From positions 62,001-126,000 of the forward strand of contig NZ_SCNV01000012.1 of assembly GCF_005503145.1 (NCBI RefSeq): a DNA stretch of 64,000 nucleotides, given 5' to 3'. This DNA is from Burkholderia sp. 4M9327F10. Lineage in GTDB: Bacteria > Pseudomonadota > Gammaproteobacteria > Burkholderiales > Burkholderiaceae. Position 1 is the stretch's first letter; each line of letters opens with the position of its first letter. The notes under the pieces are model-generated. The model was not told the DNA's origin, did no database searches, and worked only from the letters and a program-made list of their open reading frames with translations. A program made the position numbers and the translations under genes. This document shows positions 35,762 through 43,511 of this stretch, one piece after another.

Positions 35762-36859
35762 TCAGGCGTTCCTGCTCCGGGTAGTCGTCAGATTGGTGTT
35801 GTGCGCGAGCGGTGCCGCAGTCGATTCGGCCGCCACGCTCGTGGCAAATCCGGAGGTGGGTTTCGCGGCGCTTCCGGTGGCGGATTCAGCGGCGCTCTCA
35901 TTGCCCTGCTGACCGGTCTTTGCATTGGCCGTTTGATCCGCATGTGGAGCAGCCGGTTCAGCGTGCCAGAAGTCGAAGTAGTTGAACCAGTTATACGGCG
36001 CCGCGCAGCAATATTTTTCGAGCAGCGCGACATAGCGGGCGAGCGCGGCCTGTACCTCGGCGCTGCGTTCGCCGCGTTCGAGCTGCGAGAAATCGGCCAG
36101 CTTTTCGAAGTGAATATCGTAGCGGTTGCCGCCACGGTAGAGCCCGGTCATAAAGATCACCGGGCGCCGCAACATGGCGGCCATATGCAGCGGCCCGAGC
36201 GGAAACGCCGCCGGTGTGCCGAGGAACTCGAGCCAGCGCATCGAGTCGCGCGCGTCGCCGAGCAGGGTGCGGTCGGCGAGGATGCCGATCAGGCTGCCGG
36301 CGTCGAGATGCTCGCGCACTTTCAGCATCGAATCCACCTGGCCGAGCGCGATCACATCCGGCTTCGCCGCCGGATTGATGGAGGCGAGAATTTCACTGAT
36401 GCGGCGCGCGTTTTCCTCGTACATCGTTATCGCGACCCGCAGGTCCGGTTGCGTGCGGCCGATTGCACGGATCACTTCGAAGCTGCCCAGATGCGCGCCG
36501 ATCAGGAACGCGCCGCGTCCTTCGGCCAGCGTGTCCGCCATCACGGGTTGGCCGTGCACACGCAGATCGAACAGATCGAAGCGGTCGTTCAGCAGATAGA
36601 TGCGGTCGTGGATCGTCGAGCCGAACACTGTCAGATGGCGCAAGACGTCGAGCCAGCCGGCCGGCCGGCCAAGGGCGCGCGCAAGGTAGTCGCGCGACGC
36701 CTTGCATGCCGCCGGTGAAAACAGCAGAAAATAGACCGCTGCCGGTTTTAGCACAATGCGGCTCAGGCGCCGGCCGAGGCGCAGCGAGAGCCAGCTCATC
36801 GCGCGCATCAGCGACCGGTTGCTGCGCTCCTTGCGTTGGGTCCAGGCGGGGCGTTTCAT
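35762..36859 (-). CDS. LpxL/HtrB-type lysophospholipid acyltransferase
   Basis: A 365-residue acyltransferase of the lipid A late acyltransferase fold. The catalytic H-x4-E motif is GAHLGSFEV and a downstream ILADRTLLG matches the family second block. One hydrophobic segment near residue 38 would anchor it in the inner membrane. In pigment clusters this enzyme links the polyene acyl group to a lipid or sugar acceptor. The last 75 residues are a low-complexity Ala/Thr/Asn-rich tail absent from typical family members. The start overlaps the ligase gene by ATGA. Confidence 0.88.
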   Translation of the reverse strand: MKRPAWTQRKERSNRSLMRAMSWLSLRLGRRLSRIVLKPAAVYFLLFSPAACKASRDYLARALGRPAGWLDVLRHLTVFGSTIHDRIYLLNDRFDLFDLRVHGQPVMADTLAEGRGAFLIGAHLGSFEVIRAIGRTQPDLRVAITMYEENARRISEILASINPAAKPDVIALGQVDSMLKVREHLDAGSLIGILADRTLLGDARDSMRWLEFLGTPAAFPLGPLHMAAMLRRPVIFMTGLYRGGNRYDIHFEKLADFSQLERGERSAEVQAALARYVALLEKYCCAAPYNWFNYFDFWHAEPAAPHADQTANAKTGQQGNESAAESATGSAAKPTSGFATSVAAESTAAPLAHNTNLTTTRSRNA

Positions 36860-38703
36860 GACGTCACCGCTTCTTCAGGCGCTGTTTCGACGGCTGCGGG
36901 CGCCGCCAGCACGCCGCTCGCTACCGTGCGCGAGCCGGCGCGGATCGTGAAACGGATCGTGCCGCTGGCGCTGGTTTCGAACGCGAGATCGAGCGGCGTG
37001 CCGGGTGCGGCCGGGCTCAGGAATTTGGCTGAATTCAGGCGCCAGGCGTCGAGCGGGCGGCCTAGCGCGCGACCGATCGCGCTGATGGCATGATCGAGCA
37101 GCACGACACCCGGCACGACAGGCTGGCCGGGGAAGTGGCCCGCGATGGAAGCGTGATCGGCGGCGATCGTGAAGCCGAGTGTGGCTGCGTTCGCCGCCGC
37201 GCCGCGTGGCTGGCGCGTATGTTGTGCCACCAGTGCCGTCAGCACGTCGCGCGGCAGTTTGCCGGTCGCATTGCGCGGCAGCGAGGCGACGAAGATCAGC
37301 GGGCGTGGCATGAACGCCGCGTCGATGCGCTCGCGCAAGGCGCGCTGCAGATCGGCGGGTGTGAGATCGGGCGCAACGACGAGAGCAAGCAGACGCGTGA
37401 CCGGTTCGCCGCGGCCCACAGCGCTTGCCGCGGCGCCGCAGACAGCACTGGAGCCGACCGCAGGCACGGACGACGCAGGACCTGCCGCGGGAGCGGCGTC
37501 GGGCATAAAGAACACGCCGTCCACCACACCGGTTATCTCGTTCAACTGATGATTCAGATAGCCGAGCGAGGTGCGCTTGCCCGCGATATTGATGAGATCG
37601 CCCTTGCGGCCATGCAACAGGAACTGGCCATCGTCGAGGAGTTCCAGTGTATCGCCCAGCGGCACCGGCGTCTCGACATGGCCGCCGGATACCCAGACGG
37701 TCGCATCATCCGCGCTGCCGCTTTCAGCACCATCGTCATGCCGCGTCTCCAGCCGCAGTTCAGGGTAGAGCTGCCAGGCGTCGCGCAGCGCCGTGCGGCG
37801 CGTGGCGATCTGGCCGCTTTCAGTACTGCCATAGATTTCCAGCAAGGGCGCACCGAGCCGCGCCTCGGCGGTGCGCGCCAGATCCTGGGCAAGCGGTGCG
37901 GTCGCGGACAGCATCAGCGCGACGGGCGGCAACGCCTGGCTCGACATCATCAGCGCGCGCAGATGGACCGGTGAGGTGACCAGCACGCGCGGTTGAGGGA
38001 GCGCGGCGAGTTCGGCGGCGACATCGCCCGGATAGAACGGTTGCCGGTTGCTGAACGCGACACCGCCGATCAACGCCAGCAGCACGGTGGTTTCGAAGCC
38101 GTACATATGCTGCGGCGGCACCGTGCCGACCAGCGTGCATGCGCCCATCTCGGGCAGGCCGAGACGCGCGGCTGACGTGCGCAGGCAGCGCACCAGATAG
38201 CCCCACTTCTTGCCGTGCGGCACCGGCACGCCAGTCGACCCGGAGGTGAACAGGTATGCCATCACCTGCTCGGCGTCGATCTGCGGCACGGCAACTTCGG
38301 CGCGCCGATCTTCAGCGCCCGGGCCGACGCTCGCCCCGGCACCGCCATGCGCCGCATCCACACCGGACTCCGAAGGAAAGCGAAAACGCGGCAACGCCAC
38401 GCTGCAGTGCGCGCTGTCGTGCAGGCAGAAGGTGTCCGGCGCGAACGCCGCCAGTTGCCGCACCGCCTCGGGCGTGTGCGCCGAGGGCAGCAGGCTGATC
38501 TTGCCGGCCACGAGCGTCGCGCACAGGCCGACGGCAAACCGGTAGCGATCGGTGCACATGTTGAAGACATGGCCACCGGCCGGCAGCATCCCGGCAAGGC
38601 GCGTCACGTCACCGAGAAACTCGCGCACCGAGACCGGCGTGCCGTCGCGCCAGGCAATCGTCCCGGTGGACGACGAGTGGAACAGCAGAGGAAAGCTCGG
38701 CAT
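36856..38703 (-). CDS. AMP-dependent ligase fused to hotdog dehydratase
   Basis: A 615-residue two-domain enzyme. Residues 1-500 form an adenylate-forming ligase with TSGSTG (153-158), YGSTES (291-296) and the catalytic lysine Lys482 in NATGKLPRD. Residues 508-600 are a FabZ-type hotdog domain with HFPGQPVVPGV around His523, which is the ApeI-like dehydratase. The ligase would activate the aryl starter acid and load it on the ACP. I chose the ATG at codon MPSFPL; a TTG four codons earlier is in frame. No clear ribosome binding site precedes either, and a strong palindrome lies just upstream. Confidence 0.88.
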   Translation of the reverse strand: MPSFPLLFHSSSTGTIAWRDGTPVSVREFLGDVTRLAGMLPAGGHVFNMCTDRYRFAVGLCATLVAGKISLLPSAHTPEAVRQLAAFAPDTFCLHDSAHCSVALPRFRFPSESGVDAAHGGAGASVGPGAEDRRAEVAVPQIDAEQVMAYLFTSGSTGVPVPHGKKWGYLVRCLRTSAARLGLPEMGACTLVGTVPPQHMYGFETTVLLALIGGVAFSNRQPFYPGDVAAELAALPQPRVLVTSPVHLRALMMSSQALPPVALMLSATAPLAQDLARTAEARLGAPLLEIYGSTESGQIATRRTALRDAWQLYPELRLETRHDDGAESGSADDATVWVSGGHVETPVPLGDTLELLDDGQFLLHGRKGDLINIAGKRTSLGYLNHQLNEITGVVDGVFFMPDAAPAAGPASSVPAVGSSAVCGAAASAVGRGEPVTRLLALVVAPDLTPADLQRALRERIDAAFMPRPLIFVASLPRNATGKLPRDVLTALVAQHTRQPRGAAANAATLGFTIAADHASIAGHFPGQPVVPGVVLLDHAISAIGRALGRPLDAWRLNSAKFLSPAAPGTPLDLAFETSASGTIRFTIRAGSRTVASGVLAAPAAVETAPEEAVTS

Positions 38704-38733
38704 AACGTCAGTCAAAACAGTGATCGTGGTTCT

Positions 38734-38758
38734 GCGCGGCAGCGCTGCGCTGCCGCGC
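38734..38758. promoter_or_regulatory. Perfect 12-bp-stem palindrome inside the operon
   Basis: Arms GCGCGGCAGCGC (38734-38745) and GCGCTGCCGCGC (38747-38758) are exact reverse complements around one base. It lies between the membrane-protein gene stop and the ligase start on the minus strand, ending about 30 bases before the start codon. A transcript hairpin here could attenuate expression or stabilise mRNA; no T-tract follows. Confidence 0.55.
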
Positions 38759-38775
38759 GGGCATTGAGCCCGCCT

Positions 38776-39483
38776 TCATTGTGCGCGTTCGGCGCCGCCT
38801 TGCATGGTATGCCGGTAGGCGCGGGCGGCGGCGAGCAGGCTGGAGCGTTTGACGTCGGGCAGGGCGACGCGCCGCCAGGCATGTTCGCCGACGAACATGA
38901 CGGCAACCAGCGGCAGCGTCATGTAGTTGGCGAAGGTGGACCACGCAACCAGCGGCGCCGTGACGAACAGCAGTGTCGAGATGCCTGCGACAAACAGGAA
39001 GAATGCCGTCCACGCTACGGTAATCTGGCGCGTGTAGTGCGCGACGGCCGGCGTGAGCGTGCCGTGGACCATAGCGGCGAAGCGGCTGCACAGCGGCTGG
39101 CGGCCCGCCGCGAGGGTACGGCCGAATACCGACGCCATCAGCAGCGTGAAGCCCAGATGTTCGAGATAGGCGCTCCATTCGAAGTGACGCATGAGCGGTT
39201 CGCGCGCCAGCCACAGCGCGGCACAGAGGCAGGCCCACAGCGGCAGCAGCCATCTGCGCTGCGGCGCGCGGGCGGCAGCGGCAAGCGCGATCAACAGCAG
39301 CGGCGCGACCACTACGATGAGGCCGAAGCCTCGCGCGCCTGGCGTGCTGGCCGCGTAGTGCGTGCCGACCTCGCAGGCCACGACGACACCCACGGTGCCG
39401 GCGCCGCGCAACGGGCGGCCTGGCGACATGCGCGTCTTCGGCGGGCGCGTCTGTCCATCGGGAATAAGGTCAATACGCTGCAT
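38776..39483 (-). CDS. COG4648-type multi-pass membrane protein
   Basis: A 235-residue inner membrane protein with about six or seven hydrophobic helices, starting after a 45-residue hydrophilic N-terminus. The segment PLCSRFAAMVHGTLTPAVAHYTRQ followed by VAWTAFFLFVAGISTLL has the look of the COG4648 family that recurs in aryl-polyene clusters. Its role is unknown. It is the first gene of the minus-strand arm, next to the divergent promoter region shared with the ACP arm. Confidence 0.8.
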   Translation of the reverse strand: MQRIDLIPDGQTRPPKTRMSPGRPLRGAGTVGVVVACEVGTHYAASTPGARGFGLIVVVAPLLLIALAAAARAPQRRWLLPLWACLCAALWLAREPLMRHFEWSAYLEHLGFTLLMASVFGRTLAAGRQPLCSRFAAMVHGTLTPAVAHYTRQITVAWTAFFLFVAGISTLLFVTAPLVAWSTFANYMTLPLVAVMFVGEHAWRRVALPDVKRSSLLAAARAYRHTMQGGAERAQ

Positions 39484-39998
39484 GGATGGGGATCTTTAAA
39501 AGCCGGTGCGGACGTCTGAACTCTGACCGTCCACCGCCGGTTCTTTCATCACATGAATGACACGACGGCCGTCTGCGACGATACCGCTTGCCACGCATTT
39601 TTCGTTCCTACCCGGAACCTGATTAAAGACCGGCCTGAGCGTCCCGGGTTCGCTGGCGGTTTTGTAACTGTTTGTGTGATCGCGCGCATCGCACGCGGCG
39701 GGCGCAATTCTAGCGTACTGTCCAGGGCCAGGCGCAGACGGGCTTTCGCCTTTCAGACCCTTACGGGAAGGCGGCGCCGGCAGAAAACGTCGTGTAACCC
39801 TTTCGCGCTATACGAGCCTCTACGGCTCCTCTAGAATCGCCCCAGACTTACAATCTCATATATATGGCGGGCAGCGTGGCGGTCCGACGGGGTAACCAGG
39901 GCCCGCTGCTCCCGGGCGCCGTCCAGGAGGCGGCACAGGGTTTGCATCACGGCCTGTGGGCACCCCTTCCATTGGCATCGATCCCGGCATACAACGCA
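39484..39998. other. Divergent promoter region of the pigment cluster
   Basis: This 515-bp gap lies between the two divergent arms. A 93-codon plus-strand frame inside it lacks coding character and I did not call it. AT-rich stretches around 39840-39866 (CATATATATGG) could contain the plus-arm promoter, and the left end (39480-39500) could hold the minus-arm promoter. No convincing operator or regulator gene is present. Confidence 0.5.
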
Positions 39999-40259
39999 AT
40001 GAATAAACTGGAACAAGAACTCGCCGCGCTCATTATCGGCGAACTGAATCTCGAAGACGTGCAGCTCGATGCGGTGACTGCCGATACCCAGCTATACGGC
40101 GAAGGCCTGGGACTCGACTCGATCGATATCCTCGAAATCGCACTGCTGATTTCGAAGAAGTACGGCTTCGAACTGCGTTCGGACAATCCGGACAACCAGA
40201 AGATTTTCGCCACGCTCGGCGCGCTGGCTGCATACGTGGCGGCGCATCGGATCCGCTGA
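39999..40259 (+). CDS. Acyl carrier protein of the pigment cluster
   Basis: An 86-residue acyl carrier protein. The phosphopantetheine attachment serine is Ser41 in GLGLDSIDILE. Four helices of the ACP fold can be traced, with an acidic first helix. It would carry the aryl starter and the growing polyene. Known aryl-polyene systems usually have two ACPs; only this one is visible. The ATG at 39999 is preferred because the ACP fold begins there, although its ribosome binding site is weak. First gene of the plus-strand arm. Confidence 0.9.
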   Translation: MNKLEQELAALIIGELNLEDVQLDAVTADTQLYGEGLGLDSIDILEIALLISKKYGFELRSDNPDNQKIFATLGALAAYVAAHRIR

Positions 40260-40330
40260 CGGGCGGCCTCTGGAAATGCCGCGCCGCGCGTCCCTGGCAC
40301 TGCTTGAAAGCGAAGAGTAATGGAGAGTCG

Positions 40331-41047
40331 ATGCGAGCGCTTGTGACAGGCGGTAGCGGCGCGCTGGGGCAGGCCATCAGCGTGGCCCTGGCGCAGGCGG
40401 GCCACGAAGTCTGGGTGCACGCGAACCGCGGTCTCGCGCAGGCCGAGGCCACGGCCGCGCAGATCGTCGCGGCTGGCGGCACGGCCCGTGCTATTGCGTT
40501 CGATGTCACCGACGCCGAGGCCACGCGGCTCGCCCTCGAAGCGCTGCTCGCGCAGGCGCCCGTGCAGATACTCGTCAACAACGCCGGGATTCACGACGAC
40601 GCGCCCATGCCCGGCATGACGCACAGGCAATGGCACAGCGTGATCGACGTCACGCTGAACGGCTTTTTCAATGTCACGCAGCCGCTCCTGCTGCCGATGA
40701 TCCGCACCCGCTGGGGGCGCATCGTCAACATGGCGTCAATAGCGGGCCTGCTGGGAAATCGCGGCCAGGTGAACTATGCAGCGGCCAAGGCCGGCTTGAT
40801 CGGCGCGACGAAATCGCTCTCGCTCGAACTGGCCTCGCGCGGCATTACGGTGAATGCGGTGGCGCCCGGCATGATCGAGTCGCCCATGGCGGCCGCCGCC
40901 TTTCCGCCTGAGCGGATCAGGCAACTGGTGCCGGCGCAGCGCGCGGGTCGACCTGAGGAGGTCGCGGCGATGGTGGCCTACCTCGTGTCCGACGCAGCGG
41001 CTTATGTGACGGGCCAGGTGCTGTCGATCGACGGGGGCCTAGCCTGA
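40331..41047 (+). CDS. FabG-type 3-ketoacyl-ACP reductase
   Basis: A 238-residue short-chain dehydrogenase. The N-terminal cofactor motif is TGGSGALGQA and the catalytic set is Ser in MASIAG with Tyr and Lys in YAAAKAG. It reduces 3-ketoacyl-ACP to 3-hydroxyacyl-ACP with NADPH. The start is the ATG after GGAGA, nine codons inside the longer frame. The cluster has ketoreductase and dehydratases but no enoyl reductase, which leaves conjugated double bonds as expected for a polyene pigment. Confidence 0.93.
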   Translation: MRALVTGGSGALGQAISVALAQAGHEVWVHANRGLAQAEATAAQIVAAGGTARAIAFDVTDAEATRLALEALLAQAPVQILVNNAGIHDDAPMPGMTHRQWHSVIDVTLNGFFNVTQPLLLPMIRTRWGRIVNMASIAGLLGNRGQVNYAAAKAGLIGATKSLSLELASRGITVNAVAPGMIESPMAAAAFPPERIRQLVPAQRAGRPEEVAAMVAYLVSDAAAYVTGQVLSIDGGLA

Positions 41048-41077
41048 GGCGGCAACATCAGCATCCAGAGGAAAACG

Positions 41078-42415
41078 ATGACGCATGCAAGCCAACCTGA
41101 CGCAACGCCCTGGGATGTCGTCGTGATCGGCGGCGGGCCGGCGGGTTCGAGCGCCGGCACCTTGCTCGCCGGGCGTGGCTACCGCGTGCGCCTGCTGGAA
41201 AAAGCCCGGCATCCGCGTTTTCATATCGGCGAATCGCTGCTGCCGGCCAATCTGCGCCTGTTCGAGCGCCTGGGCGTAGGCGAGCAGGTGAGGGCGATCG
41301 GCATGGTCAAGCTTGGCGCCGAATTCGTCTCGCCGCAGCACGGCAACCGCATGGAGCGCTTCCTGTTCGCCGAGGCGTGGGACAAGTCGATGCCCGGCGC
41401 CTACCAGGTGCTGCGCTCGGAACTCGATCATCTGCTGCTGCGCAATGCGTCGGCGCATGGCGTGGAGGTGGTGGAAGGCTGTCAGGCGCGCGATGTGGCG
41501 TTTCTGCCCGACGGCTCCGGCGCTGTGATCCGCGCGCAGCATGAGGACGGCCGTGAAGAGCAGTGCCGCGCGCGCTTCGTGGTGGACGCCTCGGGCCGCG
41601 ACACGCTGCTCGCGAACCAGTTCAGGAGCAAGCGCCGCAACAACCGGCACAACAGCTCCGCGCTCTACGCACACTTTCGCGGCGCGCAGCGCAACGCCGG
41701 CGAGCACGAAGGCAACATCACGGTGTACTGGTTCGAGCACGGCTGGTTCTGGTTCATTCCGCTTGCCGACGGCACCACCAGCGTTGGGGCGGTGGTGTGG
41801 CCGCACTACCTGAAAAGCCGGCCGAAGGGCCGCTCGCTCGAAGTGTTTTTCGCCGACACGATCGCCTTGTGTGCGCCGCTCGCCGAGCGTCTGAGGCAGG
41901 CCGAGCGCCTGAACGACGTGACCGCCACCGGCAACTACTCGTACACCGGCGAGCTCACGCACGGCCGCAATTTTCTGCTGCTCGGCGACGCGTTTGCGTT
42001 CATCGATCCGGTGTTCTCGTCCGGCGTGATGCTGGCCATGCAAAGCGCGTTTGCCGGCGCCGAGGCGATCGACGTCTGCCTGCGCGACCCGGCCCGTGCC
42101 GATGCGGCGCTGGCGCGCTTCGACAGGCGTCTGCGGCATGGGCCGAAAGCGTTCTCCTGGTTTATCTACCGGATGACCTCGCCGGCGATGCGCGAGCTTT
42201 TCATGGCGCCGCGCAACGTGCTGCGCATGAAAGAGGCGCTGCTGTCGCTGCTGGCCGGCGATATCTTCGAGAACACGCCGATCTGGCGTTCGCTGGGCCT
42301 GTTCAAGGGCGTGTACTACGTGTCGGTGCTGCTGAATGCGCCGCGCACCTGGCATGCATGGCGCGGCCGGCGCCGCAATCTGCGGGTGACGGACGGCCCA
42401 CAGGACGGGCCCTAA
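41078..42415 (+). CDS. FAD-dependent halogenase-like oxidoreductase
   Basis: A 445-residue flavoprotein. The FAD-binding motif GGGPAGSS is at residues 18-25 and GESLLP at 51-56. Two signatures of flavin-dependent halogenases are present: the W-x-W-x-I-P motif as WFWFIP (223-228) and an F-x-x-P-x-x-S-x-G motif from Phe308 to Gly316. Lys78, in a VKLGAEF context, is a candidate for the catalytic lysine. If active it could chlorinate or brominate an aryl group, as in xanthomonadin-type pigments. Related proteins in the family also act as desaturases or reductases, so halogenation is an inference. Confidence 0.85.
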   Translation: MTHASQPDATPWDVVVIGGGPAGSSAGTLLAGRGYRVRLLEKARHPRFHIGESLLPANLRLFERLGVGEQVRAIGMVKLGAEFVSPQHGNRMERFLFAEAWDKSMPGAYQVLRSELDHLLLRNASAHGVEVVEGCQARDVAFLPDGSGAVIRAQHEDGREEQCRARFVVDASGRDTLLANQFRSKRRNNRHNSSALYAHFRGAQRNAGEHEGNITVYWFEHGWFWFIPLADGTTSVGAVVWPHYLKSRPKGRSLEVFFADTIALCAPLAERLRQAERLNDVTATGNYSYTGELTHGRNFLLLGDAFAFIDPVFSSGVMLAMQSAFAGAEAIDVCLRDPARADAALARFDRRLRHGPKAFSWFIYRMTSPAMRELFMAPRNVLRMKEALLSLLAGDIFENTPIWRSLGLFKGVYYVSVLLNAPRTWHAWRGRRRNLRVTDGPQDGP

Positions 42416-42433
42416 GCCATAAGCGGACAACAC

Positions 42434-42469
42434 GAACGACAAAGCGGACGACAAGACGGACGAAAAGAC
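42434..42469. repeat. 12-bp tandem repeat after halogenase-like gene
   Basis: Three imperfect 12-bp units (GAACGACAAAGC, GGACGACAAGAC, GGACGAAAAGAC) run head-to-tail shortly after the stop codon. Confidence 0.65.
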
Positions 42470-42523
42470 AGCCCATACAACGGGCCCGGCCATAACAAAC
42501 CTTCATTTGATTTGCTGTATTTC

Positions 42524-43309
42524 ATGCGCACAACGAGCCCCTCGCCGACTCACCTGGTTCTGATTCCGAGCTACAACCCCGGTGAAAAAGTCTATGAAAC
42601 CGTGCGCAGCGCGCGCGAACACTGGAACCCCGTGTGGGTGGTGGTCGACGGCAGCACGGATGGCAGTGCTGCGCGTCTGCAGGCGCTGGCCGAGCAGGAT
42701 GCCGGCCTGCGCGTGATCGTGCTGCCGCACAACCAGGGCAAGGGCGCGGCGGTGCTGCACGGTCTCGACGAAGCCGCCGGCCTCGGTTTCACGCACGTCC
42801 TGACGATGGACTCCGATGGCCAGCATCCGGCCAACCTGATCCCCGGCTTCATGAGCGCCTCGCTGGCACAACCGGGCGCAATGGTGCTCGGCATGCCGAA
42901 GTTCGACGCCAAGGCGCCGAGAGCGCGCGTCTACGGCCGGCGCCTGTCCAACGGCTGCGCCCACCTCGAGACCTTGTGGGCCGGTATCGGCGATTCGCTG
43001 TACGGCTTTCGCGTGTATCCGGTCGAGCCGTTGCGCAAGGTGATGAGCCGCCACGTGTGGATGCGGCGCTTCGATTTCGATCCGGAAGCCGCCGTGCGTT
43101 TGTGCTGGGAAGGTGTGCGGCCCATCAACATCGAAGCCCCCGTGCGTTATTTCCGCGCCGACGAGGGCGGTGTGTCGCATTTCAATTACCTGCGCGACAA
43201 CCTGCTGTTGTCGTGGATGCATCTGCGGCTTTTCTGCGGCTTCCTCCTGCGCCTGCCCGTGCTGATCGCGCGGCGCCTCGAACAGCGGCCGGAACACCGG
43301 CGCAGCTAA
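42524..43309 (+). CDS. Glycosyltransferase family 2
   Basis: A 261-residue GT2 enzyme with the usual N-terminal nucleotide-sugar fold: VLIPSYNPG, VVVDGSTDGS and the metal-binding acidic TMDSDGQHP motif. No membrane helix is evident apart from a weakly hydrophobic C-terminal segment. Family members of pigment clusters transfer a sugar or similar group to the lipid product. Start is the ATG after TATTTC; four upstream codons from a TTG are in frame. Last gene of the plus arm, followed 40 bp later by a strong intrinsic terminator. Confidence 0.88.
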   Translation: MRTTSPSPTHLVLIPSYNPGEKVYETVRSAREHWNPVWVVVDGSTDGSAARLQALAEQDAGLRVIVLPHNQGKGAAVLHGLDEAAGLGFTHVLTMDSDGQHPANLIPGFMSASLAQPGAMVLGMPKFDAKAPRARVYGRRLSNGCAHLETLWAGIGDSLYGFRVYPVEPLRKVMSRHVWMRRFDFDPEAAVRLCWEGVRPINIEAPVRYFRADEGGVSHFNYLRDNLLLSWMHLRLFCGFLLRLPVLIARRLEQRPEHRRS

Positions 43310-43349
43310 ACCGGCTTCCTGCCCACACGTGCAGGTGAAGTCAGATGAA

Positions 43350-43376
43350 GGCAGATGTAAGCCATCTGCCTTTTAT
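43350..43376 (+). terminator. Rho-independent terminator after the pigment cluster
   Basis: Arms GGCAGATG and CATCTGCC form an 8-bp perfect stem with a TAAGC loop, followed directly by TTTTAT. It closes the plus-strand arm of the pigment cluster and separates it from the ribose operon. Confidence 0.85.
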
Positions 43377-43379
43377 CGG

Positions 43380-43426
43380 GTTATACCCTGGGATGCCTTC
43401 CGTTCGACGGACGGCTCTGGTATAAC
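43380..43426. promoter_or_regulatory. Inverted repeat in ribose operon promoter
   Basis: GTTATACC (43380-43387) and GGTATAAC (43419-43426) are exact reverse complements 31 bases apart, and the second contains a TATAAC -10-like hexamer. An inner near-palindrome CCGTTCGACGG lies between them. This layout fits a promoter controlled by the LacI-type regulator at the end of the operon. Confidence 0.45.
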
Positions 43427-43511
43427 TCCGCTCCAAAGCTGATTACGTTTTAGCACGGCAAAAATTCAGTTTCGCGTCAACGGCGCGGACCGGGCAATGC
43501 GAAGGAGCGGT

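Noticed and set aside
39553..39834. 93-codon plus-strand frame in the divergent promoter of the pigment cluster
   Set aside because: Arg-rich, no ribosome binding site, no family resemblance, and it lies where promoters are expected.
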